Below, in pieces: positions 8,564 through 16,366 of a stretch of 19,419 bases of DNA. Location: the NCBI GenBank assembly GCA_022451765.1, contig JAKUNY010000016.1, positions 1 to 19,419 on the forward strand. The letters are read 5' to 3'. This stretch comes from Candidatus Poseidoniaceae archaeon. GTDB taxonomy: Archaea; Thermoplasmatota; Poseidoniia; Poseidoniales; Poseidoniaceae. The position numbers were made by a program, and so were the translations under genes. Under the pieces are notes generated by a model. That model worked only from the letters and a program-made list of their open reading frames with translations. It was not told the origin of the DNA and ran no database searches. How positions within the stretch are numbered: the first letter of the stretch is position 1; each line of letters begins with the position of its first letter.

Positions 8564-9454
8564 ATGCGAACACAGGGGCCTTGGTTAGCGACGGTTCTCC
8601 CCGTTCTTAACGAGGAGGCTCATATTGAGGCATGCTTGCGCTCTTTGCTTGACCAATCTCTTCCTTCTGAGGAACACATGGTTATGATTTTTGACGGTGG
8701 TTCAAGCGATAAAACACGAGAAATTATTCACTCAATTCAGGAGAATTTAGACAATGAGAAAGATCCACTTCTGCAATTGTATGACAACCCTGAACGGTTT
8801 GTTCCTCATGCACGCAACCTTGCTCTCAAACATCTTCCAGAGAGTGTGACACATGTTCTCGAATTCAACGGCCATATCGAGATTGATTCAATTCATCTTG
8901 AACAACTGAAATCGGCGTGGAATCGATTGGAAAGCGCACATCCCAACATTGGGGGACTTGGATGTCGAGTCATTGGTAATGAGAAGAAACAAGGAAAAAT
9001 CGAATCAATTCTTGACGCAACTCTGAAAAGCCCGTTTGGAGGCAGCAACGGCCAATTTGCAATGTTCGATGAGGAGGGGCCAACGAATGTTCCTGCCTTC
9101 GCCCTGCATCTACGAAGTGCGCTTGAAGCCGTCAATGGTTGGGATGAATCGTTTTTGACCAGTCAAGATAGTGATTTGAGTATGCGTATGCTGAATGCGG
9201 GATATAAGCTGTTTCGGACACCTGAGACCCTGGTGAAAATGCGTAGAAGGTCGTCGTTTAGGTCATGGTTTCTGATGAGCCATCGTTATGGTTTTTGGAG
9301 AACGAAAGTGCTTCTTAAACACCCGCAGCGGTTGGTTCTTCGGGAGTTTTTGCCATTGATTGGTCTTCTTGCAACCACTCTTTTTCTGATGATAAGCGTA
9401 AATCTAGCATTGATACCGATCATTGCATATGGAGGCGTTCTTTTGTTATCCTGA
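8564..9454 (+). CDS. Family 2 glycosyltransferase, ExoA-like, C terminus cut by TGA
   Basis: This encodes 296 residues from the ATG at 8564; a TTG at 8546 is possible. It is a GT-A fold family 2 transferase resembling succinoglycan-type ExoA, which adds sugars to lipid-linked glycans at the inner face of the membrane. Visible motifs are VLPVLNEEAHIEACLRSLL (strand 1 and nucleotide site), FDGGSSDKTREI, DNPERFVPHARNLAL, NGH at 102-104 where ExoA-type enzymes usually show DGH or DAH, LKSPFGGSN, ALEAVNGWDESF and SQDSDLSMRMLNAGYK, then RRRSSFRSW and a YGFWRTKV linker into a hydrophobic helix. The stop TGA (codon 297) falls inside the C-terminal membrane region, where homologues continue. The same frame then stays coding-like for another 44 codons. 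The N102 substitution and the stop both suggest decay, or the stop is a sequence error. Confidence 0.8.
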   Translation: MRTQGPWLATVLPVLNEEAHIEACLRSLLDQSLPSEEHMVMIFDGGSSDKTREIIHSIQENLDNEKDPLLQLYDNPERFVPHARNLALKHLPESVTHVLEFNGHIEIDSIHLEQLKSAWNRLESAHPNIGGLGCRVIGNEKKQGKIESILDATLKSPFGGSNGQFAMFDEEGPTNVPAFALHLRSALEAVNGWDESFLTSQDSDLSMRMLNAGYKLFRTPETLVKMRRRSSFRSWFLMSHRYGFWRTKVLLKHPQRLVLREFLPLIGLLATTLFLMISVNLALIPIIAYGGVLLLS

Positions 9455-9589
9455 TTGGCGCATTACAAAAAAGGGATTTCCCATGCTGTAGGGGTTCCAT
9501 TTTCACTTTTCCTACTTCACACAGGATTTACACTCGGACTGATCGACGGGTGCGTTCGAAAAGGCCGCGCATCTCGTGATCGATCATGA
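9455..9589 (+). pseudogene. Read-through C-terminal tail of the glycosyltransferase
   Basis: Directly after the TGA at 9452-9454, in the same frame, 44 codons run to the next stop (TGA at 9587-9589). Their translation begins LAHYKKGISHAVGVPF, has a membrane-like stretch (FSLFLLHTGFTLGLIDG), and ends with a basic RKGRASRDRS tail. This is what the C terminus of an ExoA-like enzyme should look like: His and Tyr near a last helix, then Gly-rich and basic residues. It has no start codon of its own. A one-base change such as TGG to TGA would explain it. It also accounts for most of the otherwise gene-free 181 bases before the next gene. Confidence 0.6.
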
Positions 9590-9635
9590 AACATTCAAGG
9601 CGAATGCATAAGAGGAATGTGACAGAGTCGATGTT

Positions 9636-10547
9636 ATGTCAACAAGGCAGTCCTCCTCAATTGGTCTGTTTGCTTTACCCATTCTCGTCATGGGTTGTCT
9701 GCATGTTGTTGTCACCCCAATGGGGAGCATTCTCGCATTGTCTTGGTTATACATGATTCTCTATTATGCAACGGGGGTTCTCATCGGCTACGTATTGTTA
9801 CGCAGGACCCGACTGACAAAAGACCACGAATATCGCCGGTCAGAAATAATGAAGAAAATGAAACATGTCTATGATGCTGAAGCAAAGGGTGTGTGGGAAA
9901 AAGACACACAACTCCAAGCCGACACGGAACTAAACCAAGCCAATCTCGATTCCAAGGTTGGCTCCTTCGGTCGCGAGGCACCTGAGTTAGAGCTTGATCG
10001 AGATGACAAATCCGATGTACAAATGCTTACTGAACAAGGTTACGTTCAGAAAGCAACTCGTCGGATGAACGGTGATGGAGCCGAGATGGATGAATTGATC
10101 GATTCGACTGTCGGTTCAGTACGACGTACCAGTTGGATGGATGGCATCATTGACGGCATCTTTGGCTGGTTTGGAAAAGACAAAGCAGCCGAACGGGAAG
10201 AATTACGTCTAGCTCGTTTGCGTAATAATTCTCAACAAACGCCCGTTATCGCCCAACGTCCGGTTGCTCCAATCAAAGAAAAGTTGGCTTCAGATTCCCG
10301 CTCCGGTGATGATTTGACCATGACTTCAATGAGCGACGATGGTGGAATTCTTTCATCGACCTCGATTGAGACTCCACAACTCGCACCGATTCCAAAAAGC
10401 GAATCAATCGAAGACCTAGCCATGCTGAGTGGAGGTAGTGTTTCTGTTTCAACTGCGAACCTTTCTGGAAAGTGTCCCTCATGTGGGGCTTCAAACCCAC
10501 CCTCGGAGCGATACTGTCAATCCTGTGGTACGTCTCTCTCGGATTAA
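9636..10547 (+). CDS. Membrane-anchored protein with C-terminal zinc ribbon
   Basis: This is a 303-residue protein. Two hydrophobic helices lie near the N terminus (about 9-27 and 31-55), followed by RRTR, so the bulk is probably cytosolic. Residues 60-130 are charged and likely coiled coil (EIMKKMKHVYDAEAKGVWEK). A short amphipathic WMDGIIDGIFGWFGKDK (about 168-184) could touch the membrane. A Ser/Asp/Pro-rich low-complexity linker follows, and the C terminus carries a compact zinc ribbon with Cys280, Cys283, Cys294 and Cys297 (CPSCGASNPP...YCQSCG). I do not recognise a named family. The ribbon would bind a partner or nucleic acid; there is no enzymatic motif. It lies 52 bases upstream of dnaJ on the same strand, so co-expression is likely. 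Confidence 0.8.
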   Translation: MSTRQSSSIGLFALPILVMGCLHVVVTPMGSILALSWLYMILYYATGVLIGYVLLRRTRLTKDHEYRRSEIMKKMKHVYDAEAKGVWEKDTQLQADTELNQANLDSKVGSFGREAPELELDRDDKSDVQMLTEQGYVQKATRRMNGDGAEMDELIDSTVGSVRRTSWMDGIIDGIFGWFGKDKAAEREELRLARLRNNSQQTPVIAQRPVAPIKEKLASDSRSGDDLTMTSMSDDGGILSSTSIETPQLAPIPKSESIEDLAMLSGGSVSVSTANLSGKCPSCGASNPPSERYCQSCGTSLSD

Positions 10548-10589
10548 TTTCGACGTGAGGTTTTAGAGGTGCGCCTGTTGGCCAAGGAT

Positions 10590-10595
10590 AGGTGG
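10590..10595 (+). promoter_or_regulatory. Shine-Dalgarno site for dnaJ
   Basis: AGGTGG lies 4 bases before the TTG at 10600 and can pair with the archaeal 16S 3' end. It supports a TTG start for dnaJ, which gives the expected J-domain beginning T-D-K-R-D-Y-Y-E-V-L. Confidence 0.55.
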
Positions 10596-10599
10596 AACG

Positions 10600-11727
10600 T
10601 TGACAGACAAACGAGACTATTACGAAGTTCTCGATGTTGACCGTTCGGCAACTGAAAAAGATCTGAAGAATGCCTTCAGACGTCTTGCGAGAAGATTTCA
10701 CCCCGACCGGAGTGAGGAGCCTGATGCTGAAGAGAAATTCAAAGAAATCCAAGAGGCTTATGCAGTTCTCTCGGATCCAGAAAAACGCGCACATTACGAC
10801 AGATTTGGTCATGATGGTCCGTCAGGTAACCCATTCGGTGGCTTTTCAGGTGGAGGATTTAACATCAATCTGGAGGATCTCCTCGGTGGTGATTTCTTCT
10901 CGGGCTTCTTCGGCGGTGGTCGTGGTCGGTCCCGTGAACGCAAAGGATCCGATATCCTTGTTCGACACAGCATTGAGATGGCGACTGTCATAACGGGTAG
11001 TGAGGAATCGATTGAACTCGACCTACCCGTGGAGTGTTCGACTTGCAACGGTACAGGTGCGAAGGATGGGAAAACCAAAACTTGTGGGACTTGTCAAGGA
11101 ACGGGTCGTGTTCGAGTCCGTCAACAAATTGGACCGTTCGTGAATGAGGTAGTTCAGGAATGCAGGGATTGTGGCGGAACCGGCACGATCATTGAATCTC
11201 CTTGTGAGGATTGTTCCGGTCGGGGTCACCGAATTGAGGCAAAATCCATCAAATTCAATGTGCCACCAGGCGCAGAGCACGGCACGCGTCTAAGATTGCG
11301 CGGCCAAGGCCAGCCTGCTGAGCGGGGTCGAGGCTCGAACGGTGATCTTCTCATTGAAATCGAAGTCCTAACGCATCCTTGGTTTGAGCGGAATGGTTCC
11401 GATCTAATCATGTCCCTTCCGCTCGGATACCCTGACCTCGTCTTGGGTGCGAAGGTCACCATCGATCACATCGATGGCAAGAAACTCGACATTGTCATTC
11501 CTCCCCGCTCATCTGCCGGTCATACTTTGGAAATCAAGAAACGGGGCCTTCCGCACATGAGGCGAAGTGGTCGCGGTGATGTTGTTGTCCTGCTCAAACT
11601 TCACGTTCCGGAAAAGATTTCAAAATCTGACAAGAAGCAACTTGATTCCATGAAAACATCTCTTAATCCAAGCGACCAATTGCAGCGTATTCTTGATGAT
11701 GCTGCAGAACGAAGAGCGAATGAATGA
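10600..11727 (+). CDS. dnaJ: Chaperone protein DnaJ (Hsp40, type I)
   Basis: This is a full-length 375-residue class A J-protein, which stimulates the ATPase of DnaK and delivers unfolded clients. The J domain begins RDYYEVLDVD and carries the essential HPD at residues 34-36. A Gly/Phe-rich region follows (about 73-110). The zinc-binding domain has four intact C-x-x-C-x-G-x-G-like repeats between Cys146 and about residue 208 (CSTCNGTG, CGTCQGTG, CRDCGGTG, CEDCSGRG). The C-terminal substrate-binding domains follow (VPPGAEHGTRLRLRGQG, then LGYPDLVLGAKVTI). The start is a TTG with a close ribosome binding site. Neither dnaK nor grpE is adjacent; the next gene is on the opposite strand and its stop codon abuts this one with no spacer. 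Confidence 0.96.
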   Translation: MTDKRDYYEVLDVDRSATEKDLKNAFRRLARRFHPDRSEEPDAEEKFKEIQEAYAVLSDPEKRAHYDRFGHDGPSGNPFGGFSGGGFNINLEDLLGGDFFSGFFGGGRGRSRERKGSDILVRHSIEMATVITGSEESIELDLPVECSTCNGTGAKDGKTKTCGTCQGTGRVRVRQQIGPFVNEVVQECRDCGGTGTIIESPCEDCSGRGHRIEAKSIKFNVPPGAEHGTRLRLRGQGQPAERGRGSNGDLLIEIEVLTHPWFERNGSDLIMSLPLGYPDLVLGAKVTIDHIDGKKLDIVIPPRSSAGHTLEIKKRGLPHMRRSGRGDVVVLLKLHVPEKISKSDKKQLDSMKTSLNPSDQLQRILDDAAERRANE

Positions 11728-13947
11728 TTATTCCTCTTCAACAAAACGGTTCAACGCTGTTGGAATACGCATTGCTCTGGGTGTTCCACCAACATGACCA
11801 TTGAGCTCAACATCAACTTGCGATGCATCTCCAGCAAGGTCAACGGTAAGGAAAACGGTTGTACCTCGAGCAATTGAATCAATGAAGACTTCCTCTCCCT
11901 GATGCAGAAGACGGGGTTCGACTCGCTCGACAGTCAGCGCTTGGCCATAGGGCGCATCGAATCGGAAGGCTGCTATTTCCCATGTTTCATGCTCAGTATT
12001 CAACCCAACAAGAATCGGCCAATCTCCAAACGATTTCGCCAGTCGAGGGTCCAAATTCCAAACTGCAATTGACGTTCCATCGGTCGTGTACGAATGTTGA
12101 GGTTCTCCCCATGATGCGATTGCAGATTGCCACGGCAGCGTTGCAACTGCCTCCAATGATCGAACAAGGGATTTTCTGGTTTGTTCTGGAGTTTCCTTTC
12201 CTTCATCAAGAAGATTCGATAGAAGTTCTAGTCTTCGCTTAATAGCCCCGATTCGGGCAGCCTGACGTTTGGTTTTTCGAATCGAATAGAAGAGATACAG
12301 TGCTGGTAGCATCATGCCTACCCCGAGAATCCATCGAACCGTTGAGCCCCAAAATTTGGCTTCATCTGATGGTGCAAACCATGGCTCTTCTCCAATTTCA
12401 GTGGTGACTTTGGTTATGGTGATTTCATATTCGAGTGGATCAAGATTATTCCCCCATGTCTGATTCTCGAGAACAGAATCGTTCGTGTGATACAGTTTGA
12501 TGAGGTGGTTACCTGGTCCGACCGTAATGTAAAGATCCATGCTGTTTGTGAACAAATCAGGCGTAAGTGTGTACTCTTGAAGTGTTTCCATTGTTTCTTG
12601 GTTCAATTCGTACACGTCAACGAGTAGGTCTTGACTTGTGCCATCGATTTGAATGTGCAAACGGTGTTCTGAATCCACCCATCCCTCGACTGAAACAAGA
12701 TATACGTCAACAATGTCGATGGTGGGGAGGGTAAGTTCGCCTGAAAACCCATCGGTATTTTCAGCGTACAAGATAGGCCAATTTTCGCCGAGAAGATTTG
12801 ATGGAAGATATCCAGGTGCATCGACCGATGTATTCCCGTCCGTAAAATTCTCTATGGTGACGTCAACCCAATGAACTGCACCTTCGATGGTTAGCATTGC
12901 CATGGTGGTGTTCGGATAGGCAAAGATTCGCTCAACCGTGTTTTGCTCTACGAAAACATCAGGCATATTGACCCAATTGTCACCGATTCGAACCGAAAGC
13001 TGAGCAGTAATGTCTTCAATCACGGGTGCAAGTTTGACAATACCAGTAGAATCCAGCACAAATGCAGTTTTGGATTCTCCATGGCCAATTTGATCAAATT
13101 GTGAGGTGCTATCATCGATGCTCATCGTCAATTGCGGTTGGTGAATTGTTCGCTGGAGGGCGTAGGTTGAGACCTGTGCCGCTGTTGAAACTTTCACGAT
13201 AATACGCCCATCCTCCTCGATTTCCAAGTAATGTGTCTCTCCGAGGATGTGGGGGTTGGTCGAGGTCATGGTTTCGATGACCTTGTCAAGCAGTACCTCT
13301 TGGTTATCGCTTTGGAAATAAAAATCAAAGCGAATCGAGTCAGAAGCATGATGAAGTGTTAGTTCGACAACTTCCCCGCTGCTGACCGCAAACCCATAGT
13401 ACTCTTCAGCGTTTAATTCAACGGCACCCGCATCGAAACCAAGTGTTGAGTAGTTTCCTTCTATGATTGCCTTAAGATTACCACGGTGCATGTCCAGACA
13501 TTCAATCGGACTCGAGCAACGATAAGAATCCACAAGCTCCATACTCGATTCAGGGCTCGGTCGCTGATTCACATGATTCTCATCTTGAACAACAAGAAAG
13601 GATGTCGACACGGTTTCAGTGGACGTCGAACGTATGGTGATGCTCACCGAGAGATTCTCAGGTGCTTTGTAGGTCACCGAGGTAGCAGATGTAAGTGTAG
13701 TCTCTCCTGCTTCAAGTTCAACTTCACATGTGCTGCAACCGACATTGACGGAGATGATGGTTCCTTCCTCAACGTCCATTGTCTGGTGATAGACTTCCGC
13801 TTCAGAAAGGCTGATCATTTGTATGCGACCATCAACAATAAACGCATCCAATGTTTCTTCTGCATGGGTGACTGGAAGAATACTCAGAAGAACAACACAG
13901 ACAAACAAGGTTGCTATCGAGCGTGTTCGTTGCGCTTCACCCTCCAT
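11728..13947 (-). CDS. Exported single-pass membrane protein with cytosolic domain
   Basis: This is a 739-residue protein. A signal peptide spans residues 1-29 (basic RTR, hydrophobic core, then VTHA before EE). About 500 extracellular residues follow. They are beta-rich and acidic, with many N-x-S/T sites, and contain Cys pairs (CSTCEVE near 63 and CSSPIECLD near 140) that could form disulfides. One membrane helix lies at about 536-557 (ILGVGMMLPALYLFYSI), followed by a basic RKTKRQAARIGAIKRR stop-transfer. About 180 cytosolic residues remain: a helical part (LELLSNLLDEGKETPEQT) and a compact region with WGEPQHSY, AVWNLDP and a final strand-rich segment. I recognise no named family. The architecture, a large ectodomain joined to a folded cytosolic domain, allows sensing or anchoring. 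It is convergent with dnaJ and divergent from arcS, with 84 bases between starts for both promoters. Confidence 0.85.
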   Translation of the reverse strand: MEGEAQRTRSIATLFVCVVLLSILPVTHAEETLDAFIVDGRIQMISLSEAEVYHQTMDVEEGTIISVNVGCSTCEVELEAGETTLTSATSVTYKAPENLSVSITIRSTSTETVSTSFLVVQDENHVNQRPSPESSMELVDSYRCSSPIECLDMHRGNLKAIIEGNYSTLGFDAGAVELNAEEYYGFAVSSGEVVELTLHHASDSIRFDFYFQSDNQEVLLDKVIETMTSTNPHILGETHYLEIEEDGRIIVKVSTAAQVSTYALQRTIHQPQLTMSIDDSTSQFDQIGHGESKTAFVLDSTGIVKLAPVIEDITAQLSVRIGDNWVNMPDVFVEQNTVERIFAYPNTTMAMLTIEGAVHWVDVTIENFTDGNTSVDAPGYLPSNLLGENWPILYAENTDGFSGELTLPTIDIVDVYLVSVEGWVDSEHRLHIQIDGTSQDLLVDVYELNQETMETLQEYTLTPDLFTNSMDLYITVGPGNHLIKLYHTNDSVLENQTWGNNLDPLEYEITITKVTTEIGEEPWFAPSDEAKFWGSTVRWILGVGMMLPALYLFYSIRKTKRQAARIGAIKRRLELLSNLLDEGKETPEQTRKSLVRSLEAVATLPWQSAIASWGEPQHSYTTDGTSIAVWNLDPRLAKSFGDWPILVGLNTEHETWEIAAFRFDAPYGQALTVERVEPRLLHQGEEVFIDSIARGTTVFLTVDLAGDASQVDVELNGHVGGTPRAMRIPTALNRFVEEE

Positions 13948-14031
13948 AAAAGCGGCTCGTAGGCCTAGTCTTTCAACACTTTCTTTCCAATCCGTGCCAT
14001 CTTTGAAAAACCAACCACCTCAGCACAAGCC

Positions 14032-15801
14032 ATGGCAGAAGGACTTGGTCGCACAGTTCTTCATCGCCATCGATATGCAAGGGTTTGGGGGTTAGGAGAT
14101 CGTTCGTCTCCGGCTGTGAAGACACCTGCTTTCGTTTCGACCGAAGATGACGATGAGGCATGCAAAAACATCGCTGCTTTCCACTGCGTCCAAAGCAGAA
14201 CCATACCAGCGAGAATTACAATCTCGACAAACCATTGCCTTGTACCGCCAGCATTTGATCAACTGGGTCCTTTCATGGAAGCGTCGGTTGGCCATGTATT
14301 GCCACCTTCCTTGGATGAGGCGAATGCAGGTGAATCAGCTGATACCGGTCCCCTTCTGCCTGTTTCTTGGCAACGATTGCATCATGATCCATCGCTGTTG
14401 AACGATGATTTACAGCCCAGCATTGTCGCATTACTCGATGCGGTTCAACTCGCAGCCCACCCTGGGAAACTTGTGAAAGCGATTCAAACACTGAAGCATC
14501 GATTTCCTGGTGCGCTTCTCTGGACACCTGGTCTTGGCGGACCCGATAATGCAGCGGTTCTCGCTTGGTTTGGAGTCGATCTGTTCGACACGAGTCGTGC
14601 TCGACTTGCAATCAGTACAGGTCACTTACTCACTTCCTTCGGTCCTCGACTACCTTTGGATGGTGAGACACTCAACACGGACGTAGCATTGCATCATTAT
14701 CATCAAGCAATCCGTTCCGTTCAGTCAGCAATTGAAACAGGGACGTTACGCCGCCTTGCTCAACAGCAAAGTCTGAACAGTCCTCGATTGGTTGAACACA
14801 TGCGCCATTTCGATACTCTCATGCGTCCAATCGAAGATGTGTTACGTGCCCACCCTGCGGGAATTGATGCAATTGAATTTATGGCACAAGAGAGCCATCT
14901 CGACTCAGAAGTCCATGCTTGGGTTGACTTCATGATGCACCGCTACACAGTACCAGAAGGTCTTGACCACACACTTGTCTTACTTCCGTGCTCTGAGCGA
15001 AAGCCGTATCGTCATTCTAAATCCCATCGTAAATTTATCGAAGCCATTGGCAGCAATGGTTGCCACGAAGTTATGGTCACATCCCCACTTGGACTTGTTC
15101 CAAGGGATTTGGAGGATGTCTGGCCAGCAGGTTTCTACGATATCCCCGTTACTGGTGATTGGACAGGTCAAGAACTCGAACGAATCAAATCAATGGTCCA
15201 ATCACTTCTCGACCGTCATGCGTACCGATGCATCATCAATCACAGTGGAATTGAACTTGATATCGAAGGATTTGATGTAATCGATACGCGACAGGGGGAA
15301 TCTTCAGGGTCCCGAACATCGTTGCAACGATTAAGTGAAGCGGTTAAACACAGCAAAGAGGAACTTAATCTTCAGCGACGGAAAGGGGAATCCGTAAACA
15401 TGGATCGCTTCAAGAGTATTTCTCGAAATCTCTACAACACCGACGATTGGCGTGAAGGGTGCCGAATTCGAGGAAAACCCCCCCGATGGCGAATTGAAAA
15501 AGACGGTGAGCAAGTGGCTTTGTGGTTTTTTGACCGTGCAGGGTTTGCTTTCAGCAAGGGGGCAATACCGTCTTTGTTTGAACACAAAACACTACCTTGC
15601 GTTCGACTCAAATCATCGATAAAATGGAAAGGAGACCTTCACCTCGGGATCATCGATTCCTACGACGGGAAAATTCGAAGAGGTCAAGACCTGCTCGTAC
15701 TACAAAACGAGGAACCGGTCGGACTTGCGAGAAGTCTTGCACCGGGTTGGGAATGGGCAGGCACGCCAGGACGATTGGCGAAAATGCATCAGAAGCGATG
15801 A
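14032..15801 (+). CDS. arcS: Archaeosine synthase ArcS (TgtA2)
   Basis: This 589-residue protein acts on preQ0 at position 15 of archaeal tRNAs, placed there by TgtA. ArcS attaches lysine to the preQ0 nitrile as a step toward archaeosine, which a radical-SAM partner (RaSEA) completes in many archaea. The N-terminal part keeps the look of a tRNA-guanine transglycosylase (ARVWGLGDRSSPAVKTPAFV, near the start). The hallmark ArcS motif PCSERKPYRHSKSH sits at 319-332, with Cys320. The C-terminal 70 residues, from about 521, are a PUA RNA-binding domain (GIIDSYDGKIRRGQDLLV, then PGWEW). The ATG at 14032 fits the TGT-like N terminus. The stop overlaps an in-frame ATG of the S15 reading frame (ATGA), and arcS heads a same-strand run with S15 and a RecJ-like gene. 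No RaSEA or TgtA gene is visible in the window. Confidence 0.9.
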   Translation: MAEGLGRTVLHRHRYARVWGLGDRSSPAVKTPAFVSTEDDDEACKNIAAFHCVQSRTIPARITISTNHCLVPPAFDQLGPFMEASVGHVLPPSLDEANAGESADTGPLLPVSWQRLHHDPSLLNDDLQPSIVALLDAVQLAAHPGKLVKAIQTLKHRFPGALLWTPGLGGPDNAAVLAWFGVDLFDTSRARLAISTGHLLTSFGPRLPLDGETLNTDVALHHYHQAIRSVQSAIETGTLRRLAQQQSLNSPRLVEHMRHFDTLMRPIEDVLRAHPAGIDAIEFMAQESHLDSEVHAWVDFMMHRYTVPEGLDHTLVLLPCSERKPYRHSKSHRKFIEAIGSNGCHEVMVTSPLGLVPRDLEDVWPAGFYDIPVTGDWTGQELERIKSMVQSLLDRHAYRCIINHSGIELDIEGFDVIDTRQGESSGSRTSLQRLSEAVKHSKEELNLQRRKGESVNMDRFKSISRNLYNTDDWREGCRIRGKPPRWRIEKDGEQVALWFFDRAGFAFSKGAIPSLFEHKTLPCVRLKSSIKWKGDLHLGIIDSYDGKIRRGQDLLVLQNEEPVGLARSLAPGWEWAGTPGRLAKMHQKR

Positions 15802-15863
15802 CCGGAAGAAGCGATGTGGTTAAGAAGGGTAAGCAGGTCGCAAGATTGCTCCGAGTGGTCCAT

Positions 15864-16319
15864 ATGGCACGAATGTATTCATCACGAAAAGGAAAAAGTG
15901 GTTCTACGAAGCCGTTCATGACCGAGCCATCCTCCTGGTCAAACACCGACGTAAAGGAGATTGAATCTCTTATCGTCAAGTATGCAAAGGAAGGTATGAG
16001 CACCTCTCAAATTGGACTCGTTCTACGAGACAAGCACGCAGTTCCAAACGCCCGCCTTGTTCTTGGCAAGCGAATTGGAGCAGTCCTTTCAGAAAACGAC
16101 CTCGGAGGGTCTTATCCAGAGGATTTGATGAATCTCATGCGACAAGCCGTTGCAATCATCGACCACCTAACGACCAATCATCGTGATCTCCACAACAAGC
16201 GTGCGCTTGAGTTAACCGAAGCCAAGATTCGACGACTTGGTAACTACTACAGAGCTGAAGGGCGCCTTTCTGCTGACTGGAAGTACAAGCGTGACCAACT
16301 TCGACTCATCGTCGAATGA
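15864..16319 (+). CDS. rps15: 30S ribosomal protein S15 (S15P/S13e)
   Basis: This 151-residue archaeal/eukaryotic-type S15 binds 16S rRNA in the central domain of the small subunit. The start MARMYSSRKGKSGSTKP matches the family beginning (MARMHARRRGKSGS). It is followed by the archaeal N-terminal domain with PSSW and a GMSTSQIGLVLRD helix, then the conserved core with LRLI at the end and H-x-x-D-x-H-N-K-RAL, TEAKIRRLGNYY and LSADWKY. The length agrees with archaeal S15 proteins. The frame is open upstream to an ATG at 15798 that overlaps the arcS stop, which would add 22 basic residues. I chose 15864 from family similarity. Co-transcription with arcS upstream and the RecJ-like gene downstream (47-base gap) is likely. 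Confidence 0.95.
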   Translation: MARMYSSRKGKSGSTKPFMTEPSSWSNTDVKEIESLIVKYAKEGMSTSQIGLVLRDKHAVPNARLVLGKRIGAVLSENDLGGSYPEDLMNLMRQAVAIIDHLTTNHRDLHNKRALELTEAKIRRLGNYYRAEGRLSADWKYKRDQLRLIVE

Positions 16320-16366
16320 TTGGGAGCATTCATTTGTCTCGGGGTTAAGGCCCCTCTGGGACGGCC

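Noticed and set aside
9452..9454. TGA as a selenocysteine codon
   Set aside because: The site is in a membrane region with no redox motif, no Cys homologue is expected there, and I see no SECIS-like hairpin nearby. Nonsense mutation or error is simpler.
10273..10812. 179-codon minus-strand ORF across the 9636 gene end and dnaJ start
   Set aside because: It runs antisense over the conserved zinc ribbon and J domain; its translation is unlike any protein family and it has no plausible start region.
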